Shown here piece by piece: positions 1 through 5,421 of a stretch of DNA of 5,520 nt. The notes below the pieces were generated by a model. That model was not told the DNA's origin. It did no database searches and was given only the letters and a program-made list of their open reading frames with translations. This stretch comes from Methanobacteriota archaeon. Its GTDB lineage: Archaea > Halobacteriota > Halobacteria > Halobacteriales > Halalkalicoccaceae. The stretch covers positions 1-5,520 of the forward strand of contig JADFQH010000218.1 of assembly GCA_022561895.1 (NCBI GenBank), read 5' to 3'. The first letter of the stretch is position 1; each line of letters opens with the position of its first letter. The position numbers and the translations under genes were made by a program.

Positions 1-148
1 GATCTCATGGACGGGTAGGGCGTCTCACGCTAGGACAATTACTATGCGGAGGAAACGAGCCGTAAGGAGGGCTTACCGCCGTCAAAACCGGACGGTAGTT
101 CGAGGAGCGCATCGAAAGCAGGTCATCGAGAACGGCGTCTCAAGCAGC
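1..148. other. unresolved flank downstream of the epimerase
   Basis: This stretch lies 3' of the minus-strand epimerase and carries no gene I can support. One plus-strand frame stays open from base 2 to the stop at 152-154, but it would encode an arginine- and serine-rich string with no recognisable family and no upstream start in the window, so it looks like noise. A small inverted repeat, CCGTC (79-83) and GACGG (91-95) with a 7-base loop, could form a weak hairpin. On the minus strand its loop holds a TTTT run, which might help end epimerase transcription, but this is speculative. The end of another gene running in from the left cannot be excluded. Confidence 0.4.
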
Positions 149-1135
149 TCATGACTCTCGGACCAGCGGATCGTACCACTCCTCGTTCGCGTGATACCAG
201 TCGATGAACTCCGAGACACCCTCGCGGATCGTAGTCGTTGGCTCGTAACCAAGCAGCTCGTTAGCTTTCGAGATGTCTGCGTGGGTGTGTTCCGCGTCGG
301 CGTCGTTTCGCTCGCCGTACTGGAGTTCGAGATCAGGGGCGAGCTGATCGCGGACCACTTCTGCAAGCGTTTTGATGTCGATGTTGTCGGTGCTCCCGAT
401 GTTCATGATCTCGCCGTCCGCGGCGTTGGTCTCGATGAGCTGTTCGTTCGCCCAGAGGATGTCGTCCACGTAGGTGAAGTCGCGCGTCTGTGAGCCATCG
501 CCGTAGATCACCGGGGGTTCGTCGTGGAGACACCGCGAGACGAAGTTCGATATCGCCATGTTCGGGCGCATTCGAGGGCCATAAACGGTGAAATACCGCA
601 GCGAGACGGTTGGAAGGCCGTAGACCTCGTTGTAGACACGGGCGTACTGCTCGGTTGCGAGCTTCGAGACGCCGTAGGGACTGACCGGCGTGGTGGGGTG
701 ATCTTCGTCATACGGCAGGTACGAAGGTTTGCCGTACACTGAAGAAGAGCTCGCGATGACGACCCGTTCGGTGTCGCTGTTTCGCGCGGCTTCGAGAACG
801 TTGATCGTCCCGTCGATGTTGATCTCGTTGACTTTGCGCGGGTTTTCGACGCTCGCTCTGACCCCGGCTTGGGCGGCCTGATGATAGACGTACTCCGCCT
901 CGCTTACGAGATCGTTGACGCGATCAGTGTCACGGAGATCTTCGGAGACGAGTTCGTAGCTTCCTTCGCCCTCTGCTGCGATCTCGCGACAGGTCTCGAC
1001 GGTCCGTTCTTTGATCCCGAGGCTATAAAACGGCTCGAAGCTATCGAGGACGACTACGCCGTGGCCGCGCTCGACGAATCGCTGGGCGATATGCCCGCCG
1101 ATGAAACCGGCACCGCCGGTGATGAGAACAGTCAT
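149..1135 (-). CDS. NAD-dependent epimerase/dehydratase (UDP-sugar 4-epimerase-like)
   Basis: This is an extended short-chain dehydrogenase of the GalE / UDP-glucuronate 4-epimerase group, a cytoplasmic enzyme that interconverts nucleotide sugars using bound NAD. The sequence begins with the Rossmann motif TGGAGFIG (residues 6-13), followed by an acidic residue at the end of the second strand (D31 in VVVLDSF), which favours NAD over NADP. HQAAQAGVRASVENP (85-99), the serine cluster ASSSSVYG (128-135) and the catalytic YxxxK (Y154, K158 in SPYGVSK) are all intact. At 328 residues from the ATG at 1135 it has the usual full length. An ATG at 1150 would add five residues, but the Rossmann strand normally starts directly at MTVLITGG. 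The protein is acidic, as expected for a haloarchaeon. It is divergent from the glycosylphosphotransferase and probably supplies its sugar. The exact substrate (Glc/Gal, GlcA/GalA or HexNAc) cannot be read from the sequence. Confidence 0.93.
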   Translation of the reverse strand: MTVLITGGAGFIGGHIAQRFVERGHGVVVLDSFEPFYSLGIKERTVETCREIAAEGEGSYELVSEDLRDTDRVNDLVSEAEYVYHQAAQAGVRASVENPRKVNEINIDGTINVLEAARNSDTERVVIASSSSVYGKPSYLPYDEDHPTTPVSPYGVSKLATEQYARVYNEVYGLPTVSLRYFTVYGPRMRPNMAISNFVSRCLHDEPPVIYGDGSQTRDFTYVDDILWANEQLIETNAADGEIMNIGSTDNIDIKTLAEVVRDQLAPDLELQYGERNDADAEHTHADISKANELLGYEPTTTIREGVSEFIDWYHANEEWYDPLVRES

Positions 1136-1365
1136 CAACCGTATCCCCACAGTCAGTTATGAAAAACCTGTTGAAGATGTTGTATATATGACAACGAATA
1201 CAATCTATGAGGCAGTACATATCAGTACGTTATACTCTCTCGCTCATAGGTGCGCTCGTTGAGTTTTAGCCCTGCTCGATTTGAATCCCGTCTTATTTCT
1301 AAATGCACGAACCGTCTAACTGTCTAACACAATAATTATTAAGGATACGATAATTTGTATAGGCG
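1136..1365. promoter_or_regulatory. divergent promoter region, epimerase / glycosylphosphotransferase
   Basis: This 230-base gap between two divergent genes is more A/T-rich than its flanks. For the epimerase (minus), the best TATA-like element is CATATATACA at about 1181-1190, which would give a short leader; a TTTTTCATAA stretch at 1156-1165 is the alternative for a leaderless transcript. For the transferase (plus), see the separate TATA entry. Two direct repeats stand out. CAGTAC occurs at 1213-1218 and 1223-1228, exactly 10 bases apart. GTCTAAC occurs at 1314-1320 and 1322-1328, just upstream of the plus TATA. The 8-mer CAATCTAT at 1201-1208 recurs in the 3237-3336 control region. No RNA gene or small gene is evident. 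Confidence 0.55.
1331..1342 (+). promoter_or_regulatory. TATA-like box of the glycosylphosphotransferase gene
   Basis: The run AATAATTATTAA ends 24 bases before the ATG at 1366. This is where an archaeal TATA box would sit if transcription began at or very near the start codon, the leaderless arrangement common in haloarchaea. There is no Shine-Dalgarno-like sequence just before the ATG, consistent with this. Two GTCTAAC repeats lie directly upstream, where the BRE or an activator site would be. This is inferred from position and composition only. Confidence 0.5.
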
Positions 1366-2841
1366 ATGGTTTCCGGGTGGCGCTATAGGATCGTAAGTGT
1401 CTTCGGAGCGATGATAGCGACGGTGCTTGCGGTTCTGATCGCAAACCTCGCCATTACTCAAGCGATCGTAACGACGTACGTCCCGCTGTTCAACCGGCTG
1501 GACCCGCTCGTGTTGGATGGCGCTGGACTGCTGATTGCCGTCTCACTCAGCGTCGTTATCGTCTTCGTCTCGCTGATCCCGTTTTATAAACCCCGACCGC
1601 GACGCGCACTCGATACGATATTTCTGGCCCAAAAACGCACTTTGACCGCGATATTCGCGCTTGCAACCCTCGGGTATTTCAACTGGTCGTATCGCCTGCC
1701 ACGGACGACGCTGTTGGTGACTGGTTTCTTACTGCTTTCGTTCATCCCGGCGTGGTTTCTCGCGATCAGGAACCGGCCCACGGGGAAGAACGGACGGGCG
1801 ATCGTCGTCGGCGACGATCCCAAGGTGATCGATCGGGCGGTTGCGTCCGTCGAGATGGAGGTACTCGGATATCTCTCGCCCTCGCTTCTCGTCGAGGTCG
1901 GCGGCGTCCAGCGAAAAGCGCTCGCCGACGGCGGAGCACTCAGGAGACCGGTCGAAAACGCGGCGTATCTCGGCGGGATCTCCCGACTCGAAGGGATCCT
2001 CGTCGAACACGATATCGATACTGTCGTCTTGGCGTTCGAAAACACGGATCGCGGGGAGTTCTTTGGCGTCCTCGAGATCTGTCACGAGTACGGCGTCGAG
2101 GCAAAGGTGCTTCGTGAGCACGCAGACAGCGTCCTGCTCTCGGAGGAGACCGCGGGCGATCTGATGACCGTCGATCTCGAACCGTGGGACTGGCAGGATC
2201 GGCTGTTCAAACGCGGATTCGATCTCGTCTTTTCGGGGACCGGCTTGCTCGTATTCGCTCCCGTTTTCGGGCTGGTCGCACTCGCTATCAGACTCGATAG
2301 CCCCGGTCCCGTTTTTTATGCACAGAGCCGGACCGCCGGACTTGGCAGAACCTTCGAGGTGGAGAAGTTCCGTACGATGGTCCCCGAAAGCGAGTCGATT
2401 GACCCGGTCGATGACGAGGACAACGACCGAATTACGAAGGTGGGACGGATCCTCAGGAAGTCAAACCTCGATGAACTCCCACAGCTGTGGGTGATTTTCA
2501 CGGGCGAGATGAGCGTCGTCGGTCCGCGAGCGGTCTGGACCGACGAGGAGGCGCTCCTCGAAGAGAAAGCCGTCGAGTGGCGAAAGCGCTGGTTCGTCAA
2601 ACCCGGTCTCACCGGACTCGCACAGATCAACGACGTATCGAGTACGAACCCCGAAGAGAAGCTGCGCTACGATCTCGAATACATCCGCAGGCAGTCCTTT
2701 TGGTTCGACCTGAAGATCGTGATCCGGCAGGTGTGGATCGCCGTGAGCGATGTGTCCGCACTCGTTCGCGGACAGGACCTCGAAAGCGAGATCGAGCAGT
2801 CGGTCGAAGAATCCGTCAACCGATCGGACGACACTCAGTGA
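1366..2841 (+). CDS. exopolysaccharide-type polyprenyl glycosylphosphotransferase (WbaP/WcaJ/ExoY-like initiating sugar transferase)
   Basis: This membrane enzyme should transfer a sugar-1-phosphate from a nucleotide sugar to a polyprenyl (in archaea, dolichyl) phosphate, the first step of lipid-linked glycan assembly. Its 491 residues have the full large-PHPT layout. There are four hydrophobic segments (about 9-35, 53-73, 89-107, 113-134) and a Rossmann-like middle domain starting at GRAIVVGDDP (143-152). The catalytic bacterial sugar transferase domain runs from about 282 to the end. That domain opens with a membrane segment (about 286-309) followed by DSPGPVFY. It then has EKFRTM (333-338), the acidic catalytic pair D369-E370 in NLDELPQLW, MSVVGPR (382-388) and KPGLTGLAQI (412-421). 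In the related PglC enzymes the Asp-Glu dyad carries the phosphosugar intermediate. The ATG at 1366 sits just below a TATA-like run. The neighbouring epimerase and GT4 gene fit a glycan-assembly cluster. The sugar and final glycan are unknown. Confidence 0.95.
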   Translation: MVSGWRYRIVSVFGAMIATVLAVLIANLAITQAIVTTYVPLFNRLDPLVLDGAGLLIAVSLSVVIVFVSLIPFYKPRPRRALDTIFLAQKRTLTAIFALATLGYFNWSYRLPRTTLLVTGFLLLSFIPAWFLAIRNRPTGKNGRAIVVGDDPKVIDRAVASVEMEVLGYLSPSLLVEVGGVQRKALADGGALRRPVENAAYLGGISRLEGILVEHDIDTVVLAFENTDRGEFFGVLEICHEYGVEAKVLREHADSVLLSEETAGDLMTVDLEPWDWQDRLFKRGFDLVFSGTGLLVFAPVFGLVALAIRLDSPGPVFYAQSRTAGLGRTFEVEKFRTMVPESESIDPVDDEDNDRITKVGRILRKSNLDELPQLWVIFTGEMSVVGPRAVWTDEEALLEEKAVEWRKRWFVKPGLTGLAQINDVSSTNPEEKLRYDLEYIRRQSFWFDLKIVIRQVWIAVSDVSALVRGQDLESEIEQSVEESVNRSDDTQ

Positions 2842-3236
2842 GGAGGCCGGGGTGCGTTTTCGTATTTCGTTACTTTTTTGGGTTTCTCCACGGCGTCGTA
2901 CGCCTCGCGGAGGGTTTCCTCTGCGCGGAGCATGCCGTGTTGTCCGAAGAACTCCCGCCCCTCATCGGTGACGCCGTAGAACTTATACGGAAGATCGCGG
3001 GAGCGCTCGTCTTTCGGGAGTTCGTAGCTCTCGACAACGCCACACTCAACGAGCGTGCGGAGATGTTCGTAGATCGTTCCCTCGCTCTTACTTGGGTTCA
3101 CGTACGCGAGTTCCTTGAGTGATGGTAGCCCTTCAGGGTGGCCGAGGATGTTCTGGAGGAGGACGAACCGCGTCTCTTGGGTGACGACGTTGAGCGTTTT
3201 TCGTGTGTCGCTGACTGGAGAGGTTGCCTCGCTCAT
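2835..3236 (-). CDS. winged-helix DNA-binding transcriptional regulator
   Basis: This 133-residue acidic protein has the layout of the small winged-helix regulators common in haloarchaea (MarR/PadR/ArsR-like in general fold). Helix 1 is TQETRFVLLQNILGH (about 19-33). Helix 2 is SLKELAYVNP (39-48). The probable recognition helix is SEGTIYEHLRTLVECGVVE (51-69). The wing and following strand cover about 70-97, including YKFYGVTDEGREFF. A charged tail follows. The start at 3236 was chosen because MSEATSP leads into the domain, whereas the longer start at 3266 would run through the probable promoter. No ligand-binding domain, metal site or membrane segment is visible. Its stop codon overlaps that of the convergent transferase by seven bases. 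It is divergent from the 190-residue gene across a dyad-containing gap, so it probably represses itself and that neighbour; the target is inferred, not shown. Confidence 0.9.
   Translation of the reverse strand: MSEATSPVSDTRKTLNVVTQETRFVLLQNILGHPEGLPSLKELAYVNPSKSEGTIYEHLRTLVECGVVESYELPKDERSRDLPYKFYGVTDEGREFFGQHGMLRAEETLREAYDAVEKPKKVTKYENAPRPPH
2857..2879 (+). terminator. oligo-T terminator after the glycosylphosphotransferase
   Basis: Three T runs (2857-2860, 2864-2866 and six Ts at 2874-2879) begin 16 bases past the transferase stop codon. Archaeal RNA polymerase can terminate on such non-template T tracts without a hairpin. The tract lies inside the 3' coding end of the opposing winged-helix gene, where it encodes the lysine-rich KKPKKVTK segment, so the sequence may serve both purposes. 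No matching T tract is seen for the winged-helix gene in the other direction. Confidence 0.4.
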
Positions 3237-3262
3237 GTTACTAAGAAGGGATCGAGTACACA

Positions 3263-3309
3263 TCAATCTATCTCAACCAGATTGGTAACCAAATAGGTTG
3301 TCAATCTAT
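3263..3309. promoter_or_regulatory. operator-like dyad flanked by direct repeats
   Basis: A 25-bp dyad is centred on A3287 (3275-3299), with the form AACC-N3-TTGGT-A-ACCAA-N3-GGTT; 9 of 12 bases per half match symmetrically. It is bracketed by two copies of TCAATCTAT (3263-3271 and 3301-3309) in the same orientation. The left copy also forms an inverted repeat with AGATTG at 3279-3284. The site lies immediately upstream of the TATA-like box for the plus-strand gene and about 40-60 bases upstream of the winged-helix start. Such a position would let a dimeric winged-helix protein block or recruit transcription factors on both promoters. Symmetry and position are seen; binding is inferred. Confidence 0.55.
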
Positions 3310-3313
3310 AAGT
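3306..3313 (+). promoter_or_regulatory. TATA-like box of the 190-residue gene
   Basis: CTATAAGT ends 23 bases before the ATG at 3337, the right spacing for a leaderless haloarchaeal transcript starting at or next to the start codon. It overlaps the right-hand TCAATCTAT repeat and directly follows the dyad, so a protein on the dyad would compete with or assist TBP/TFB here. Its position supports 3337 as the start rather than the in-frame TTG at 3298, which lies upstream of it. Confidence 0.55.
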
Positions 3314-3336
3314 ATCAGTGTTTGATAAAGGATGAT

Positions 3337-3909
3337 ATGAGCGATGGAAAGCGTCCGTCCACAAGCGAGATCGCGGAGCGGATGACTGAGTATGCCCATA
3401 TCGATGGACTATCCCCAACAGAGTACGAAAACGCGATGCACGCCGTTGCAGAACTCACGCCGATATTCACTCACGACCGGTCGTGCTTCGTTCTCGGAAG
3501 CTATGGGACGTACGAGATACGACGATTGCAACTCGTAAAGGACCGATTGAACAGGGAGACGAACACATATGCGTTTCTGATGGTGGATATGCAAGGAGAA
3601 TGGTACAATACAATCGTCAAGTTTCGGTTGTTGGCAGATTACGTCACTCATATCGTCGGTGTTGCAGAACACGACGAAAGTGGATTCCTCGTCGAACAGG
3701 GGATGTTCGTTATCCAACCGGCGTATTTCGCAAAGACCTATGGGCTGAAACGCGAGTATAATCGGGAAGTTCTCGAAGGGAAGTTCGGCGGGACGGAACC
3801 GTTCAGTCAGCTTCAGCTCGACATCTTCGCTATGCTCAACCGGGAAGGTCGTTTCTCTGTTTGGGAAACCGAAGACGATCTCAGCCAGTGTGCTGAAAAT
3901 CTCCTATGA
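3337..3909 (+). CDS. uncharacterised 190-residue haloarchaeal protein, possible nucleoside-deoxyribosyltransferase/TIR-like fold
   Basis: I cannot name this family with confidence. The N-terminal 48 residues look helical and polar. A strand then leads into a glycine turn, CFVLGSYGTYE (50-60). After this come a helix (61-74), the strand AFLMVD (79-84), a conserved-looking segment with KFRLLADY (95-102), the strand THIVGVAEHD (104-113), and GFLVEQGMF (116-124). The order glycine-rich strand, helix, strand, helix, strand, then Glu in an E-x-G setting (E120-Q-G122) recalls nucleoside deoxyribosyltransferases and TIR-like NAD-handling domains, with E120 the candidate catalytic residue. This is fold-level reasoning only. 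No membrane segment or signal peptide is seen. The start at 3337 fits the TATA spacing. Codon use is less G/C-rich than that of the epimerase and transferase, which may indicate recent acquisition. It is divergent from the winged-helix gene and probably controlled by it. Confidence 0.82.
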   Translation: MSDGKRPSTSEIAERMTEYAHIDGLSPTEYENAMHAVAELTPIFTHDRSCFVLGSYGTYEIRRLQLVKDRLNRETNTYAFLMVDMQGEWYNTIVKFRLLADYVTHIVGVAEHDESGFLVEQGMFVIQPAYFAKTYGLKREYNREVLEGKFGGTEPFSQLQLDIFAMLNREGRFSVWETEDDLSQCAENLL

Positions 3910-4013
3910 AAATACCGTCTCAGCATCGATACAGCAAGAACGCTCGAACAGTATTAAGTGCTACATCGATAGAACAACGCCAGATTGATTTCAGCTAACG
4001 AGTGACTGTTCAC
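3910..4013. promoter_or_regulatory. short intergenic region before the GT4 gene
   Basis: This 104-base gap holds a TATA-like TATTAA at 3952-3957, which would place a transcription start near 3980 and leave a leader of about 30 bases. A second, weaker A/T patch lies nearer the start. The near-repeat CATCGATA occurs at 3924-3931 and 3964-3971, each containing the palindrome ATCGAT. AGATTGA at 3983-3989 is the reverse complement of the TCAATCT core found upstream of the 190-residue gene. A GTG at 4002 is in frame with the GT4 gene, but the ATG at 4014 begins the expected first strand, so 4014 is preferred. No clear terminator follows the preceding gene. Confidence 0.4.
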
Positions 4014-5060
4014 ATGCGAATCCTCCGAGTCGCCCAGAAGATCTATCCAGATGTCAAGGGGGGCGGGCCGTATCATGTCCATGCAATGAGCCGGGATCAG
4101 GCTGCGATGGGCCACGATGTGACGGTTGTGACTGTTGCTGGCGACTCGATGAAACCCCACACAGAGCAACGAGACGGGTACACTCTACTCAGATATCCCT
4201 CGACGCTCTCGCTCCTTGGAAACGATATTTCGACCGGTGTTGGACAGCACCTACTCGACGCAAAGGAGTTCGACGTTATCCACGCGCACTCGCATCTGTA
4301 TTTCTCGACGAATCTCGCGGCGCTCAAGCGACGGTTTTCGAATATCCCGCTTGCGATCACGAACCACGGTCTCTACTCGCAGAACGCCCCCGAGTGGGTC
4401 TTCGAGTGGTATCTCAGGACGGTTGGTCGGTGGACGTTCAACCGAGCCGACGTGGTGTTCTGTTACACCGAGGAGGACAGAGAGCGGGTACAGCGCTTCG
4501 GTGTCGAAAGCAACATCGAAGTCGTTTCTAATGGGATCGACACCGAGCGGTTTCGGCCGGACGGTCCGGCGAGCGAGCGAATCGATTATGAGGGTCCCGT
4601 CGTGCTGTTCGTCGGGCGACTGGTCGAGGGAAAGCGACCGGGGGATGCGGTCGTGGCGATGGAGGAAGTTCGGCGAGAACACCCCGACGCACGGCTGTAT
4701 CTGTGTGGCAAAGGACCGCTTCGCGGGGATCTCGAAGCGCAGATTTCGGCGAGGGGATTGGGTGAAAGTTCTGCCAAGTGGGTCGAGCCAGACTCGGTCC
4801 TTGTCGCAATGTACGGGTCCATTGGAAAACTCGGGATTAATACTCGAGCCATAACTACCAATCAGGCCATCGCATTCGCGAACCCGAAGCCGATTCCGTC
4901 ACTGTTTCTCTTCTACTATTTGATGGCGAGTCGGTCAGTGTTGATTCGAAAAGGCAAGGGTGGAACACAGACCAACATCAGCCAGACCGTTATCAAAGCC
5001 TTTCCCTTCAAGCTCCTTGGGCATCCCATCCATGGGGTCATAGTCGTTGAATTCAAATAG
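4014..5060 (+). CDS. GT4-family glycosyltransferase N-terminal two-thirds in a chimeric reading frame
   Basis: Residues 1-252 (to about 4769) are a retaining GT-B glycosyltransferase of family GT4, which would add a sugar from a nucleotide donor to a growing lipid-linked glycan at the cytoplasmic membrane face. Visible are the first strand RILRVAQKIYP with the glycine turn GGGPYHVH (16-23), VIHAHSH (88-94), the domain-linker motif VVSNGID (170-176), VLFVGRLVEGKR (197-208) with phosphate-binding R202 and K207, and LYLCGKGPL (228-236). The E-x7-E donor-site motif expected some 80 residues after K207 is absent. From about residue 250 the frame continues as an HsdS fragment and then as antisense of lysS to a stop at 5058-5060. 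The 348-residue length is therefore accidental. As it stands the product would not be an active transferase. The native gene is probably complete at about 350-380 residues in its source genome. Confidence 0.85.
   Translation: MRILRVAQKIYPDVKGGGPYHVHAMSRDQAAMGHDVTVVTVAGDSMKPHTEQRDGYTLLRYPSTLSLLGNDISTGVGQHLLDAKEFDVIHAHSHLYFSTNLAALKRRFSNIPLAITNHGLYSQNAPEWVFEWYLRTVGRWTFNRADVVFCYTEEDRERVQRFGVESNIEVVSNGIDTERFRPDGPASERIDYEGPVVLFVGRLVEGKRPGDAVVAMEEVRREHPDARLYLCGKGPLRGDLEAQISARGLGESSAKWVEPDSVLVAMYGSIGKLGINTRAITTNQAIAFANPKPIPSLFLFYYLMASRSVLIRKGKGGTQTNISQTVIKAFPFKLLGHPIHGVIVVEFK
4770..5009 (+). pseudogene. hsdS: fragment of type I restriction specificity subunit (HsdS), fused in frame to GT4
   Basis: The frame here matches the end of an HsdS target-recognition domain and the start of the following conserved spacer. 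HsdS reads the DNA target for type I restriction-modification complexes. In the numbering of the 4014 start, the hallmarks are AKWVEPDSVLVAMYGSIGK (254-272), TNQAIAFANPKP (282-293), the aromatic LFLFYYLM stretch and GGTQTNISQ (316-324). FPF then stands where the family usually continues toward PLPPL-EQ. Roughly 80 of the usual 400 residues are present. There is no start codon, no first recognition domain, and no hsdM or hsdR beside it. Codon use is still fairly haloarchaeal, so this piece may come from another haloarchaeon or another locus. Borders are approximate because both joins fall in short similarities. Confidence 0.8.
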
Positions 5061-5240
5061 GAATCGGGCTTTTTTGCCCTTTTCATTCAGCACCTGAGCG
5101 ATGATACCGTGAATTACCACACCCCGAAGAGAACCGATGTGTACGCGTCCTGAAAGCGTTTTCTCATCGCGGACAATAAATTCTTCCCTGCCAGGATATT
5201 CATCAATGATTTTGTTCACAACCTCATCTACCCAGAACAT
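5001..5240 (-). CDS. lysS: class I lysyl-tRNA synthetase, N-terminal fragment
   Basis: This is the amino end of a class I LysRS, which charges tRNA-Lys with lysine in the cytoplasm. From the ATG at 5240 the protein reads MFWVDEVVNKIID, then IVRDEKTLSGRVHIGSLRG with the class I HIGH-type signature HIGS at residues 34-37. FLFEFNDYDPMDGMPKEL (60-77) follows, a family hallmark. Agreement ends near residues 77-81 (about 5000-5010), after which the open frame continues to 4935 as antisense of the HsdS fragment and is not LysRS. About 80 of some 500 residues are present; KMSKS and the anticodon domain are missing. The protein is lysine-richer and less acidic than the left-hand proteins and the DNA is less G/C-rich, so it comes from a different organism. 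Class I LysRS occurs in most archaea and in some bacteria, including candidate phyla. No Shine-Dalgarno is seen. Confidence 0.88.
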
Positions 5241-5265
5241 ATTACTTATTACTTATTATTTATTA
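5241..5265. repeat. heptamer tandem repeat abutting the lysS start
   Basis: ATTACTT is repeated at 5241-5247 and 5248-5254, followed by the variant ATTATTT (5255-5261) and the partial unit ATTA. On the coding strand this gives an AATAAGT-type leader ending exactly at the lysS ATG. A further ATTACTT lies at 5471-5477. The leader lacks a Shine-Dalgarno, and its unstructured A/T-rich nature could help ribosome entry. Copy-number change would alter leader length. Confidence 0.6.
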
Positions 5266-5323
5266 ACGCAACTATTTTACCTTGAATTTCTTACTTTGGT
5301 TATAGTTGTTGTTGTCGCGGCTC

Positions 5324-5350
5324 GCCCTGAACCGAGTGCTGGTACAGGGC
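5324..5350. other. G/C-rich hairpin in the lysS leader region
   Basis: GCCCTG (5324-5329) pairs with CAGGGC (5345-5350). Inside, after one mismatch, ACC (5331-5333) pairs with GGT (5341-5343) around a 7-base loop. This gives nine pairs with a single internal mismatch on either strand. No T tract follows on the minus strand, so it is not an intrinsic terminator for that direction. It stands out in A/T-rich surroundings and could be a dispersed palindromic (REP-like) element or a leader structure. There is no tRNA cloverleaf around it. Confidence 0.45.
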
Positions 5351-5421
5351 TCGTATCGTTTTGGTTATTGTCTTATAGTAACCACAATAATGACTACACC
5401 TATACTAGCAGCGATAACGAA

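Noticed and set aside
2..154. Open plus-strand frame at the left edge, possible gene tail
   Set aside because: Arginine/serine-rich with no recognisable motif; its end overlaps the epimerase stop region and nothing supports coding.
869..1162. Plus-strand open frame antisense to the epimerase N-terminus
   Set aside because: It is a mirror of a strongly conserved Rossmann coding region; long antisense frames are typical of G/C-rich haloarchaeal genes.
2487..3122. Plus-strand 211-codon open frame spanning the transferase end and the winged-helix gene
   Set aside because: It is out of frame with the conserved sugar-transferase motifs and antisense to the winged-helix domain; the arginine-rich start is typical of frame-shifted haloarchaeal DNA.
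4770..5009. A type I restriction-modification locus
   Set aside because: Only about 80 residues of the specificity subunit are present, without hsdM, hsdR or the rest of hsdS.
4014..5060. A genuine bifunctional glycosyltransferase-HsdS fusion protein
   Set aside because: Both halves are truncated inside conserved domains, the frame finishes as antisense of lysS, and neither activity could be complete.
5315..5400. Possible tRNA around the G/C-rich hairpin
   Set aside because: No cloverleaf: no matching 7-pair acceptor stem, no usable anticodon arm and no T-arm consensus in either direction.
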